Numbered from the stretch's first letter, positions 23,451 through 36,549 are shown. The stretch: DNA of 64,000 nt from Turritopsis dohrnii (GCA_027922465.2 BQMF02000140.1:124001-188000), one strand, 5' to 3'. A program made the numbers and translations. The notes: a model not told the origin generated them from the sequence alone.

Positions 23451-23893
23451 ATATCTGACTTGGAGGTCAAAAATTCAAAATCGCCAAAAATCATTTTCAT
23501 AATGCCAGGTACTTATTATAAACAAAACAATTATGTAACACAGATCAACAAAAACGATGATGGATCCTTTAACTCTATGATAAAAACAACAGACAGGAGG
23601 AAGTTTTCAATGATGTTATCAATGAAAAACATTGTTGAATTCAATCAAACAGGATATGCCAATAATAGACATGAAACAGTAAGAATATTGGTAATGGATG
23701 CCATATCGATGGCAAGCACAGAAAACAAACAAAAATTTATGGTGTATCTATAAAAATATCAAATTCAACAAAATTACTTATGACACAGAAATTGAATCGA
23801 GTAAAGGATATTTACGAATACAGAAATGTAACATTGCTCATTCAAAACTTGAAGAAACTTTCAATTTCCAAGAAGCAAACGTTGAAATTACTT
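23451..23893 (+). pseudogene. Beta-helix/multi-TM gene copy 2, part 3' of the Ngaro insertion
   Basis: Continues copy 2 exactly where 18477 breaks off (ISDLEVKNSKSPKIIF) and matches copy 1 residues about 740-905. A stop and frameshift at about 23750 separate two readable pieces. The second (IQKCNIAHSKLE...NFQEANVEI) loses homology at about 23893. The Cys-rich and TM modules are missing, so the 3' third of this copy was deleted or separated. Confidence 0.85.
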
Positions 23894-24000
23894 ATCTTCA
23901 AACCGATGTTAGTTGAAATCCTTAAAACGAAGCAATACATGTTTGATTGATCGTATTCGTATTAAATTTTCCCTGTTCTTTTAAACTTTCTAATTTTTAC

Positions 24001-24420
24001 CAGCTGCAATAAATTCAGGAGATTATTTTTTCTATGAAACATAAACGGGATAGTTTTAAAGCACAATGTTCTGGATGTTGTTTTTCGTGTGTTTTTAAAC
24101 AAGAGACGAATTTATTTGCAAACAATAGCAACTGTAATAAACTCATTAGATGATTTATTCTTTGAAACATATATGGCATAATTTTAAAGTGCAATTCCTG
24201 TTCTGTTGCCTGTCATGTGTTTTCTAATAAAAAGGAGACGAATTTATTTGGCAAACAATGATATCGTTATAACTATAACGATAAAACATTATAACGTTAC
24301 TGATTAAAGATTATAACGTTACAAAAACGATATTACCGTTTCAGTGATAACGTTATAAGGTCACTTGAGTATCGTATTAACGTTGCAGAAAAACGATAAA
24401 TATTGTTATTTCTTTTGTTC
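24001..24420. repeat. Tandem duplication (about 124 bp) and ATAACGTTAT-rich stretch
   Basis: 24001-24125 and 24126-24250 are diverged tandem copies (GAGACGAATTTATTTG at about 24112 and again at about 24235). They are followed at 24255-24400 by repeated short palindromes of the ATAACGTTAT type. No gene is recognised. Confidence 0.6.
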
Positions 24421-26280
24421 TTTTTAACCATAAAACGTTCTTCATATAACGTTTTATCATTTGTTATCAAAATCTTTTTGGACGGTCACATATAAGCGAT
24501 TTTCAAAGATTTGATAACAAAGTTGTCAGCACAGATGAGTCACAATGTTTTGATTATGTAGGATTGTGGAAATCTGGCGAACTTTGCCAGTTCAAACAAG
24601 GTTTTTTTTATCTACAATGTGCATCGAAATTTTTACCAGTTGAGCAGAGGTTGATTGCTAAGGTAAAGGATTTGTTTAATTTGAATAGAATGATTTGATT
24701 TTGTGTATGATATGTTTGATTTTTATTTTTGAATTTGAATTTGTGGTTTCTTTTCATTTCTAAAATTATAGATGTCTGGCTGTTTATTATTTCAGTTCGG
24801 ATACAACAAGATGTAAATTGACTTTTCAGATGCTCTTGTCGGTGACAATTTATTTGATGATGTGAGAATTTTATTGTGCTTGGAGTTACTTCTTAATTCA
24901 TCACACTATACGTTACATATCCTGTTTCGAGTAAACTTTCTTTCTGAAAAGCAACAACATCAACAAGGTAGGTGAGATTCTTTTAGAAGTTTTCGAACTG
25001 TTCTTGACTGTTCTTTATCTGTTAACGATCATAATTTTCCTTTTCATGAATGTATATATGTAAAGTTGTTGCATGTAAAAAGCTGTTTATTAGGCATATT
25101 GTATTCATATTGGGTTGGTTTAATGTTAAATTGGAGACTTTTTTCAATTGTAACTAAAATAACACAGGGTGTTGTACCTGACTGTCTCTTTTCTGCTCTT
25201 TCCTGCAGATGTCTATGGGGGAGTCTTTTTACTCCCAGAACTTAAACTACATCAGCTGGGAAAATCAGACTGCTGTATACTCTTCATGGTATTTCACTTA
25301 AGACTAGGGGGAACATTACAACCTGTTCTGTTTAATTTTATTTATTATATATGTTATATGTGTTTGTATCCCTAAAAACTTTCAGGTAGACAATGAAACA
25401 TGTAAACATATCGTTTCAGGCATACGACAATAAAATGCTAGGTAAAGTTTACATATTTTCTCTGAGATCGAAAAGGTATTCTGTTTCATTTCATTATATT
25501 TCCAGAGGTCATCATCAGATTAATTTTTGATTACAGTTAGAAAAAACGTTTAAGCTTCTGGTAACATTCATTACATTAAAAACTTGTAATCCTGTTAAAT
25601 AACCTTCATGTTCCAGTTTTTTTAGTAGTTATTCTTTTTCATATTTCAAACCAATTATGGTTATTATTATTTTTTCAACTGACATAACTGTTATGCTTTC
25701 AAACCAAAAAATTATATAGTTTTCCCAAAACAGATATTTTTAATATGCATGGTTTGATTTGTTTTCTTAGTTTATTTAATATTCTCTATCCTTGGATGTA
25801 CCTTTTTGTCTCCCTTTTGTATTGTTTGTTCTAGAAAGTTAAATTTTGTTGTTCACAGATAACTTTCATAATTAATCATAACCATTATAGTTATTAATTT
25901 TTGTTAAGAATAACTCAGGTAAATAAGTAAGCATTCAATGGAGGTATCTGTGAAAGCGGTAATGGAGCATAGACTTTATTTGAGTTACTAACCTTAATGC
26001 TATATATAAGTTCAGAAGATCGATTCACCATTTTACCATTACCCTAGCCTTAAGATACATATTGGATATGCATCATATAAATTGATCTCGTATTTACACA
26101 TCATAAATTGTTTGCAAGGTTCCTTGGATATTTTACTTTTTTAATTCTTATTAGAAACTATCAACTTAATTCTGGCTGTAAAAGACTAGTTATGGTGTAT
26201 TCATAAACTGTACATTGAAACAAATTGTACTTGATAATAGAAGAATGAGAATTAATGTTACATTTCAAAAAAGGAAAACA
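24421..26280. other. AT-rich spacer, no gene recognised
   Basis: Some splice-like motifs occur (CAAG|GTAGGT at about 24965; TTTCCTGCAG at about 25200), but the open frames between them are short and without recognisable domains. A transcribed non-coding or fast-evolving gene cannot be excluded. Confidence 0.3.
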
Positions 26281-26940
26281 AAGTTTAACAACGTTTCGCT
26301 GGCCACAGCCAGCATTTTCAACTAAATATTTTTTTACAATTTCAGTCTATATATACTAAAAAAAGCACGCCTTGATGTGTCAATAATAAATATCAGAAAT
26401 AACCATATAAGGTGATAAAGCAAATACAGAGTATTCAACTGTAAAGAAATAATGGTATAGAAGTTAAATTATGATTTAAAACAGGACAGTCCCGAGAGAT
26501 TAAAAGACTCTCCATCAATTCCAAACGAAAATTGTTACTAGAAGAAGCGAGAATACTGAAATCGTCAAAGCAAGGAGAGTGATCACATGACAATAAATGG
26601 TCCTTAATGGCCGTTCTACAAGAAACTGCACGTTTGCCAGTGAGTGCGGATGTGCCTAAGTGTTCAGAAGCTCTCACCCTGAGATGTCGTTTAGTTTTAC
26701 CAATATAGGTAGCATTGCAGCCACCACACGTAAATTTATAAACGACTCCGGACAAGAGCTCCTTTTTCACTCTATCCTTGAATTTGAAAAAACTAGATAA
26801 CCTAACTGAAGTTTTAAAAATAACTTGTAACTTACAGCAAGGTAAACTACCCCTACAAACCTTGGACAACCTGGATCTAGTTTGCATGGAAAGTTTACCC
26901 AGGTAAGGGATAACAACAATAAGATCCTTCTTGGGGACTG
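26280..26940 (-). pseudogene. Penelope-like element, 3' fragment with GIY-YIG endonuclease
   Basis: Minus-strand coding from about 26937 reads VVIPYLGKLS (a conserved Penelope linker), then about 150 residues ending at 26435. These contain VVYKFTCGGCNATYIGKTKR followed by an R-x3-EH motif: the GIY-YIG nuclease used for target cutting, with its linked Cys motif. The RT domain expected further upstream (above 26940) is absent, so the copy is 5'-truncated. The 3' flank includes GCTGGCCACAGCCAGC (about 26301), an inverted repeat near a GTTTCG motif, as in Penelope ends. Confidence 0.85.
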
Positions 26941-27389
26941 TAACAATAGTTACATTGTCGCACAGTGTACCCCATTTTGGAGTTCATCTGTATGAATTGA
27001 TCATGATTTTCCTTTTCATTTTATGTGAAAATTTTGAAAACTAACATTTAAGTGTGAGAGGCCAAATATGATTAGCATCTCTGAGGACATGACTTGTTTA
27101 ATTAAGTGCTGCTGTGTGTAATATCGATGTTGTGTCAATATTGCATCAATCTTTATATTGTGCTGTCCACAACTGGTTATTACACTATTGTATTAACCTA
27201 GTTGTGCTGATGACACCTGATATTGGCAGAAACAGTGCTGTTTTCCATGCCATTGTTCATTATTTCTATGAAACTATTTCCTTTTATAGGTTTGGTGGTG
27301 GAGAAATCTAATGTTCTGCTTATTTCATTTGCATGAAGAGGAAAATGTAAAAATCAAAATAAAACAACATCGAACGATCTATATTCAAG
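26941..27389. other. Spacer between Penelope fragment and Helitron array
   Basis: No gene. A short segment at about 27203-27236 (CCTGATATTGGCAGAAACAG) is shared with 43860-43880 inside the Harbinger intron, indicating a common dispersed repeat end. Confidence 0.45.
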
Positions 27390-27893
27390 TTATTACGATT
27401 TGTAGTTTGTTTTTATTCAAGAGAAATTGAAATTTCCACTGCTTCTGTATATTTAATAACTAAAATAACTAAATTTTACTATGATTTTACATTCTTAAAA
27501 AACAACTAATAAGCTAAGCATGTGCTTTTAATAATCTAAAATACAGTAAAAGTTTAACAATTAACACGATTACAATAATAAACCTTCGTATGCATACAAA
27601 CCTGTGTTTCTTCGTGAAATTCACAACGAAGAAATGAAAGCCGCTATTAACGACCGAATTTTTTGGAATTTGTCAGCCAATACAGTGCATTTTAAGAGTT
27701 TTCCTTTATTAGCCAATGAAATCGATCAGCGGCGGGGCTTCCCCATATACTAATCGTAAAAAACCGCTGTCGCATCTGCGTGGTTTTACGACGAAAAGGA
27801 AAAAAATAAGAAGGATTTGACCGTTAAAGAAAAAGTAAATATCACTCTCTAAAATAAAATCCGGATGCACAATCGCGAATTAGTATAATAAGA
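27390..27893 (-). mobile_element. 5' part of a long Helitron-like copy (inverted array)
   Basis: Minus-strand orientation. Its 5' terminus TCTTATTATACTAATTCGCG (reverse complement ending at 27893) abuts the CTAG of the next unit. The inner part (27490-27700) is similar to 31960-32290, showing that two long copies share this 5' region. Confidence 0.5.
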
Positions 27894-30133
27894 CTAGTAT
27901 CTCGCGTAAAAGTTTTTTACGGCTTTAATTTCGAAAAGAATGTGTCGAAAATAGGTGAGGAAAAATTAAATCACAAAATCGTGACTGGAAAGTGCACCTA
28001 TGTTGTAGAGCTCGAAAAACTGAGCAAAAAAATGTATGGGATCGTTAAGTTACGATCAACCGTTGCAGAGATATCAGCGATCAAAGATTTTGATGACGTC
28101 ATAGCCGCAGTACCAAATAAAATTTAGTCCCAAATGTTGTGTCACCCCGTCACCCGTATCGCGGAACCCAAAAAACGTCAGTTATCCCTATTGGTTCCCG
28201 AGATATTTCCCCAAAAACGTCGCGTTCGATTGGGGATGCAATGCAATGAATCCCCCCCGTTATAAGGTAAAAAAAACTGACGTCACCCCACGTGCTATTA
28301 TACTAATCGTCAATTATCAATGGTCTAACGAAAAAATGACCACGATTAAGAAGATTTTGACCGTAAATTTTAAAAAAACACAACACTCTCTAAAATAAAA
28401 GTGGGATGCACGATGCGGATTAGTATAAGTAGACTAGTATCCCGGGTAAAAGCTTTTTACCGAACTTAACTTCGAAATCATTAGGTCAAATCCACCATTC
28501 CCGTCTATGTACCCCGTGACGAAAAAATAAATCATGGAATCGCAACTCAAAAGTGTACCTATGTTGTAGAGCATGAAAATCTGATCAAAAAAGTGTATGG
28601 GATCGTTTCGCTACGACAAACCGTTGCGGCGATATCGCTGATCAAAGATTTTGATGACGTCATATCCGCAGTACCAAATAAAATTTAGACCCAAATGATG
28701 CGTCACCCCATCACCCGTATCGCTGACCCAAAAAAACGTCAGTTATCCCTATTGGTTATCGAGATATTTCCCCAAAAACGTCGCGTTCGATTGGGAATGC
28801 AATGCAATGATTCCCCGTAATCATAAAAAACTGACGTCAAATGATGCCACGTGCTTTTGGAATGATCTTGAAAAAAGTGTCTCTCGTCTCTACGTGGTTT
28901 TACGCGCACATAAGAGGACGAAGACCGTAAAAATTAAACAAATATATCACTCTCTAAAATAAAAACCGGATGCACAATTGCGAATTAGTATAATAAGACT
29001 AGTATCCCGGGTAAAAACTTTTTACCGAACTTAACTTCGAAAACATTAGGTCAAATCCACCATTCCCGTGTACGCACCTAGTGACGAAAATTTCAATTAC
29101 GGAATCGGGACTGGAAAGTGTACTGATGTTGTAGAGCGTGAAAAACTGAGCAAAAAAATGTATGGGATCGTTTCGCTACGACCAACCCTTGCGGTGATAT
29201 GGTCGATCAAAGGTTTTGATGACGTCATATCCGCAGTACCAAATACAATTTAGGCCCAAATGTTGCGTCACCCCATCACCCGTATCGCTGACCCAGAAAA
29301 ACGTCAGTTATCCCTATTGGTTCTTGAGATATTTCCCCAAAAACGTCGCGTTCGATTGGGGATGCAATGCAATGATTCCCCGTGATCATAAAAAACTGAC
29401 GTCAAATGATGCCACGTGCTTTTGGAATGATCGTGAAAAAAGTGTCTCTCGCATCTACGTGGTTTTACGCGCACATAAGAGGACGATGACTGTAAAAATT
29501 AAACAAATATATCACTCTCTAAAATAAAAGTGTGACACACGCACGCGAATTAGTATATATAGACTAGTAACCTGGGTAAAAACTTTTTTCCGAAGTTAAC
29601 TTCGAAAACATTAGGTCAAATCCATCATTCCCGTGCGTGTATGTTCCCCGTGACGAAAAAATAAATCATAGAATTGCAGCTCAAAAGTGTACCTATGTTG
29701 TAGAGCTCGAAAAACTGATCAGAAAAGTGTATGGGATCGTTTCGATACGAGCAACCTTTGCAGAGATATCGTCGATTAAAGATTTTGATGACGTCATATC
29801 CGCAGTACCAAATAAAATTTATGCCCAAATGATGCGTCACCCCTTTACCCGTATCGCTGACCCCAAAAAACGTCAGTTATCCCTATTGGTTCTTGAGATA
29901 TTTCCCCAAAAACGTCGCGTTCGATTGGGGATGCAATGCAATGGTTCCCCGTGACCATAAAAACATCTGACGTCAAATGCCACGTACTATTATACTAATC
30001 GTGAATGTGTCTTGCGTGGTCGAACTGCCGCTATATGACCACGATTAAGAAGATTTTGACCATTAAAAAACAAAAAAACAAACACTCTCTAAAATAAAAG
30101 TGGGATGCACACACGCGGATTAGTATAAGTAGA
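27894..30133 (-). mobile_element. Inverted tandem array of four Helitron-like units
   Basis: Unit 3' ends (CTAG on the complementary strand) lie at 27894, 28434, 28999 and 29564, giving lengths of 540, 565, 565 and 570 bp. All show the GGTAAAAACTTTTTACC-type hairpin next to CTAG and the TC...GCG 5' end. They match the array at 1-1760 in opposite orientation. Units alternate between two internal variants (with or without GCCACGTGCTTTTGGAATGA). A plus-strand reading frame of up to 105 codons (29637-29954) recurs in the units without a recognised domain. Confidence 0.65.
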
Positions 30134-32463
30134 CTAGTATCCCGGGTAAAAACTTTTTACCGAACTTAACTTCGAAAACATTAGGTCAAATCCACCATTC
30201 CCGTGTACGTACCCCGTGACGAAAAAATAAATCATAGAATCGCAACTCAAAAACATCCCAGGTGGCGTCGCTCGCCACCCATGTTCAGTATGCGTTGTGT
30301 CGCAAAATTTAAGTCGTGAAAAGTTTTTACCGGCATTAATTTTTTAATTCATTTCTTACATTCAAAATATTTAAAACAGAAACAAATAGCAACATGGCTC
30401 AGAATATATATTTATACGCAGAAGAGAAGAAACGTTCATAAAAAAAAGTGCAATATATAACACAGAACTGTTTACCTAGACATACAAAACCAAACATAAC
30501 AAAATGTTAATTCAAAACAAATTGATACCTTCCAACTTTTTCTTCTGTTTCAAAGTTACTACTGGACTGCAACCATTAATGAATTTTTGAAATGATATAG
30601 TCTGTTCTTCCCAAAACCATCAACGTCATGATTAAAACCATGAGTTCCTTTTCTTTATGCTTTTTTTATTATTACCTAAAAAATTAGTACTTGAATTGTA
30701 GTACCGAAAACCTAATCATGCTATAACAATATTGAAATAAAAAACAAAACAAAAAAAAAGAAAAAAACAAAAAGAAAATTCAAGTACGCATTTATCCTAA
30801 AGATAACAATTAAAAACAAAATTTGGTCTATAAAGTCAACCGATACTGTGAGTCAATACGGGTTCACTCAACACTGGAGCTGAACAGAATAAAGACTTTT
30901 ACCTGGCATACACAACCAAACATCAAATTAATAAAAATAATTGAAACAACAAAATGCCCTACTTTCACCAAAACCATAATTGAATACCCAGAAGATATTA
31001 AAAGCAACAAATAAAAACATAATGCTAAACTTATATACCTAGCAAGTATGTATGTAGCAATTAACATAACACAAAATAATGAATGCCGTAAACAAATATA
31101 AACTGAAGAAAAATATACCCCAGCAATGCTTCTTTTTTGTAGTACAATCGCAATGAAATACATAATCCATTCTTCTCTTAAATAACCTTCTCAACATACC
31201 ATGTGTTTCATTTATACATTTATAAATTTCGTTTATAAATAGCTACACTTTTTCTTTTCTGACCTAAAAGAAAAAGATTTCAGTAAAGAACAGCTACAAT
31301 ACTTACTACTACTGCAACCATATTTAAGCAAACCAAAACAAAAAGCATAAATGGCTGGCAGAAAGGCATGCAGACAAAGCATCAAACATCGTCAATAGAT
31401 ACAATTTGACAGCACAACTCGTTCCCTACTTCCACAGCCATGAGAAAGGAAAACAGTCATAGCTGTGGGACCATTTTTAATTGATCTGTAAATAAATAAA
31501 TCAAATCAAATCTTCTTTGCTAACTATAAAAATAATAATAGCGCACATTACCAAAACAAATTACTCTCGTCTTCGTTTTTCATCCAGCAGCATATAAACT
31601 AAACGAAAGAACTCATATAATAAGATATCTATTCAAAGCTATAGTATTTAATCTTTCAAAACTAAATTAAAACCATTCCTTACTGTGTAAATAAACATCA
31701 TTTTGTTCTGCATTTCTTCACTACACTTTCTTCTTCTGTATAGCGATATTTGGTAACTAAAACGTAAACAAACATTTAAATACATTTAAATACAAATACA
31801 TATACCTAACTTGTTCTTTTATTAATCAAAAATAAAAGTTTTATAATAATACCTTTTGTTCGTTCGATCTTTCTGCGGCTAATTTTTAAAAACTTTACTG
31901 CACTTCTTCTGCATATCTAAATATGATTTTTCATTGTAAACAAACAACTAACTCACTTACACGTGCTAATAAGAGTAAAAGTTTAGCAATAAACACGATA
32001 ATAAAACGTTTTATAATAATAACAATACCTTCGTGCATACAAACCTGCGTTTCTTCGTCAGTTCTTTCGTCGATTTGCTTCCACACTTCACGATACGTTT
32101 TTTCGCAGAAACTGCCTAAAACAATCAAATTTAAATTAAAATATTCGTATACAAAAAGAAACACTTCTTCTTCGCGAAGTTTCTTGCTCACGAAATGATC
32201 GCTGACAAATTTCGAACGAAGAACATTGCATTGCTCGCACTCCTCCAAAGACGTTTTTCGGCTGACTTCCACTGCGCAAACCAAAAATAACAAAACGGAG
32301 GAGCATATACTAATCGCGGAAAATCAAAAAAAACGCTCTCGAATTTGCGTGGCTTTACGACGAAAAGGGAAAAAATAAGAAGGATTTGACCGCGAAAAAA
32401 AAACAAATATGTCACTCTCTAAAATAAAAGTGTGACACACAATCGCGGATTATTATAATAAGA
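30134..32463 (-). mobile_element. Long Helitron-like copy ending the inverted array
   Basis: The 3' end is CTAG at 30134-30137. Unit homology continues to about 30254 and then stops. The opposite end at 32463 is a clean 5' terminus (TCTTATTATAATAATCCGCG on the minus strand) flanked by A, fitting insertion between A and T. The interior is AT-rich without Rep/helicase coding. At 30260-30290 a 7-bp stem hairpin (GGTGGCGTCGCTCGCCACC) marks a sequence change. Confidence 0.4.
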
Positions 32464-33010
32464 TAAGGCAGCAGCTAGTTCCGTTGAGTGATGTTTCCAA
32501 AATCCGAATTGCTGTTTACATAGGAGTTGATTATCCTCCATATACGTGTATAGCTGATTATGTACAATTTTTTCGATGACTTTAGAAATAGTTGGGATAA
32601 CGGAAATTGGTCTGTAATTGTCAACCAGGCATTTCTGACCGTTTTTATAAACAATAGCTAATTACTTTCAGCTTTTTCGTTATTAGCGGGGCACTTTAAT
32701 CGAGTATTGCCAAGAAGATTGATTTCATGCTCGACCAACAACTGTTAACATCAGCAGCACTATAAACACCTTCCCAATTGCTATTTTTCAAGCAATAATT
32801 TACGTCTTCGCGGTTGTAATTTTGGTAATTACGATAAGTAGTAGTTCTCGATTGAGGTTTTATGCAATTAGCTTTTCATACTGCACCTAACATTTCGTGA
32901 TCACCAATTGAAGTGGGTATAAAGTGGGTATCTTTGATGACAGAGGGATTGTTAGTTGCAAATACATCGATTAGCGTTTTAGTGTTTCCATTTAACTTCA
33001 AACAAAAAAG
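32464..33010 (-). pseudogene. CR1/L2-like LINE fragment (endonuclease C-end and RT N-end)
   Basis: Minus-strand translation contains NYRPISVIPTISKVIEKIVH (about 32560-32625), the start of a non-LTR reverse transcriptase. It is preceded by a degenerate stretch reading TLIDVFATNNPSVI and IGDHEML, typical of the endonuclease end. Several stops break the frame. The fragment is cut off at 32463 by the 5' end of the Helitron-like copy. Confidence 0.8.
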
Positions 33011-34914
33011 ATACCAATTCACACTATGATAAGTAAACAACATCGCTCATCTTCTGTAACCATTCAAATCAATTCCAAACACCATTCAAAACTCCTTACG
33101 TTCTATATTTCATACCTGTACGCAAATAAGTATAACACTCTATTTACTTTCAGGCACACTTCCGACAGTAAACACTTTTATCCGTTCTCTTCATTTTCCA
33201 ATGGAATTTTGCTTTTAAAATTGACACTAGCCTGGTTAACGAAATTGCGACCAAGTCTACTAAAACTCTGATTTTTCTTTTTGCAAGATCAATATACCAT
33301 TTTTGTTTAAAAAACATGGAGTGCAGAGGGTTGTTTGCATGCAATTCACATGCTAGTTTTCTTATGTGGAATTGTCATAATAAAGGTATTCAATTTTTCC
33401 GCTAAGGATTGAATAAAATGTCCCACTCATTATGACACGTACAGTGTGTATCAAAATGGCTTATCCGCCAACTTTAAAGGCGCATATTTCATTACATGTC
33501 TGATAACATAGTGTGAATTTTATATCACAAGAAAAAGCTTTTCATGCTCTATCCATTAATATAAAACGTTTGCCAAAATATTTGTTCTTTGAAAAGATAT
33601 TGAAGAAAACTCAACGATTTGGTTCATTAAATTCTTAAAAGTCAATTAACTCATTTTACAATGAAGGCTATTTGTAAACACAATAAAAAAAATTAAAAAT
33701 CATCACACAGTAAAAAATTTTTATTTGAAATTTTTAAGATCAGTTGTTATGGGAAATTAATACGCAAAGCTATACTTAAAGTTTTCTAAAACGTTTCATC
33801 AGCACAACAAATAAAAATTACACCATTAAAAAGTCACTAGCATGTCAATGCAATCTTGCTGAATTGCCCCCTTTTGGTTAAAGCTGAAAATAAAAACTTT
33901 CAAATTCGAAATCGTTTTTTTTGAGATTTCACCGTTGAAAGAAACAAGCTTATTACTTTTGGATAATTTTAAACATTGCACTCAAAAGTGTTTATTGTGT
34001 TGGCTATGCTCCAGTGAATGTAAACAATAACTACTTCGTAAAATAATTAATAATTAAGAGCACATTTATTTGAGCTTTGAGACAATTCACTGTCAAAAAT
34101 CTTGATTTGTGTACGCAAGAGCTGAGTATCTTGAGGTAAGGAACATTGACTTCTACAACGGCGTTTTTTAATAAAGATCGTTCTACATTTCTCGAAAAAT
34201 CCTCGTGGACAGGAAAAGAAGGCAACAAAGGAATGATAAGCAAAAAAACAAAACAAAACAAAAACACGTTCCATCTCTAGAATTCGTCTGTTCCATATAC
34301 CTTTTCATAAATTACATCACTGCAAACCGCCTCGACTCTAATCTGACGTGCGCAACTTTGATAAGTGTTTGCCTAAATTATGGCTTCTGTGCAAACGTCA
34401 TTAATATCCAGTTTCAAAACGAGACGTTGTTGTTGTGACGTTATCCATGAAAAGGTCTATTGCTTTCCGAGAAAAACTTTGCAAAAGGGTAAAATGATCT
34501 TAAGTGAATCCTGGATGCTGAAAACAAAGCCCTTTGCTACATTAAAATGGAGAATCGAGGATATGAGAATTTTCACGGTGAAATGCTGAAACAGCGTAAA
34601 GCTGATGAACGATTAAGGATAATCACACTGTAATTAAGTGTACTTATAATTACCATTATAAAAATAATGTAAATTTCAAATCAAGAAGACTGTGTATAAG
34701 TTATGAAATATAATTAACTAGTTTCGGTTGTACCACGGCAATTTTCAGGTGGAAAATAGTATAAAGTGTAACTGAATAAAGAAGTCGTACGAAACAATAA
34801 GCTCGTACGATCATACGATCAAGAATTGTCTCCAGGGACAAATCAAACGTCAGAAGATAAAAATAATGACAATGATGCTATATTTCGACTTAGGATATGT
34901 TTGTCCCTACGGCT
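33011..34914. other. AT-rich spacer, no gene recognised
   Basis: Only short overlapping frames on both strands; none shows a domain. No strong repeat noted. Confidence 0.3.
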
Positions 34915-35290
34915 TAACAGACTTTCTTTCAGGATAGTATAAAAAAGTTCTCAAATGTAGATTTATTTTTACAATATACTACATGCTCCTTAATAGCGCC
35001 GTGGTTCTGTAATTTAACAGCTTTTCCACTTAGGGCCAAAATTCCCTTATGTTCGCAGGATCGTATTTTCAAATGTCGCATAGTTTTACCATGGCATTGC
35101 AGCCACCGCACTTGAACTTGTATACAACATTTGAGCGGAGAGCCATTTGAGTACGATCCTAAAAAAGAAAAAAATTGCTAATTTTAGATTTAAAAATTAC
35201 CTTAAGTTGACAACAAGGAAGGTTTTTACTAAAAGTACTAAGTAAACGAGTTCTTAATTTACCTAAATATGGAAAAACAAGAAGTAAGAA
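34915..35290 (-). pseudogene. Second Penelope-like fragment, decayed
   Basis: Minus-strand reading recovers pieces FPYLGKLRTRLLSTFSKNLP, VVYKFKCGGCNA and HLKIRSCEHKG in two frames, parallel to the better-preserved copy at 26435-26937. The GIY-YIG core is partly deleted and frameshifted, so it is inactive. Confidence 0.75.
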
Positions 35291-36549
35291 GTACTTCTAA
35301 CTTAAGCACAGTAGTTTCAACTTTCTTATCTCCAAACATTCTGTCAAGACTTAATACAATTAGTCAATGAAGTTTGATTGGCAGCCATTTCTTAGCAGTA
35401 TGCCTCGAAGATTCTGCATCCCCAAGTGGAACTTAGAAAAATTAAATACAATACACACTTGATATTTCTTTGGTGTGATTTTATTTGAAAATTACTTTCT
35501 TTAGAAGCCCATAATACTTAATAGTTGAGCTATTATTATAAAGAACAAGGTCAAAGTAAAAACAACTTTCTGATGTTAATAACAAGTTTGTTCTTTGTTT
35601 ATACTAAAAATCAAACAAACTTTGAAACAATTCATTTCTACCACTATTGAGTATGAAAGCAAGGCTTGCAATCGTAAAGAGACTTATTAGAGCCAAATAG
35701 ATGGTTAAAACATTTATGAAAACTTAACTTTAATTTTACACAGCATCCATGGGATAATAAAGTAAATTTCATTCAATTTAAAAATCATTAGGATTGATGT
35801 TCTAATTAAGTCGAGTGTTGTATAAAAAGGCAAGTTAAAAACAATTACAAATGCAATAGAAACACGGCTTAATAAAACTCTGTCCTTAAAATGTGTTGGT
35901 TTCGCTTGATTAATCATAATCAAAATTTAAACACAGTTCTTGATGATCGACGTAGCAATTAGAGAAGCGTGACATATTAAAGTAGGCAATCAAGTGTCAT
36001 ACATCAAGGGAAGAACAACACTAAATTATTAAAAACAAATCAGCTGGCAGAAAAGTCTGACCAAACCCCACAATCATGTCGCCACAACAATTATGGTTTG
36101 AAAGATTACAAATGTTGAATAAAATAGAAAGAAATACAAATGTCATGATTGTGAAGCAATAGAAACATAAAGACATCTTGTATATAGAACACTAAAGCAA
36201 CAAGAAGATTTAATATAAGCAGAAGCTTTTCGACAGAGGCGTATTCAGGGTCAGTCAAAAAAATGTTGTCGAGTCCAACATTACAATATTTCTTTTCAGT
36301 CTTAAGAGGCGATTAGATTACTTGCACGCTTTCCTTTTCTAATTTAAATGTGATCTCACGAAAATAGTTTTAAGAAAACCTTAATTAAAGTTAAATGAAT
36401 TTATTAATGAGATATCGACAAATCCAATACTGTTGGTCTTAGGTTTTGCTTTCCAGATCGTATTGGAAAATAGACCAACCGCTTAAGAAAGATTATGTAA
36501 ATAAACCTTAGGTTAGATACTTGCGTTTCATTATAGAACAGTCGCCATC
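35291..36549. other. Upstream region of the acyltransferase gene
   Basis: No gene or repeat recognised. The region directly 5' of 36550 should hold the promoter and leader; no confident TATA or initiator could be chosen in this AT-rich sequence. Confidence 0.3.

Noticed and set aside
25169..25375. 68-codon frame after a TTTCCTGCAG acceptor as an exon
   Set aside because: No domain and no convincing partner exon; splice-like motifs are expected by chance in AT-rich spacer.
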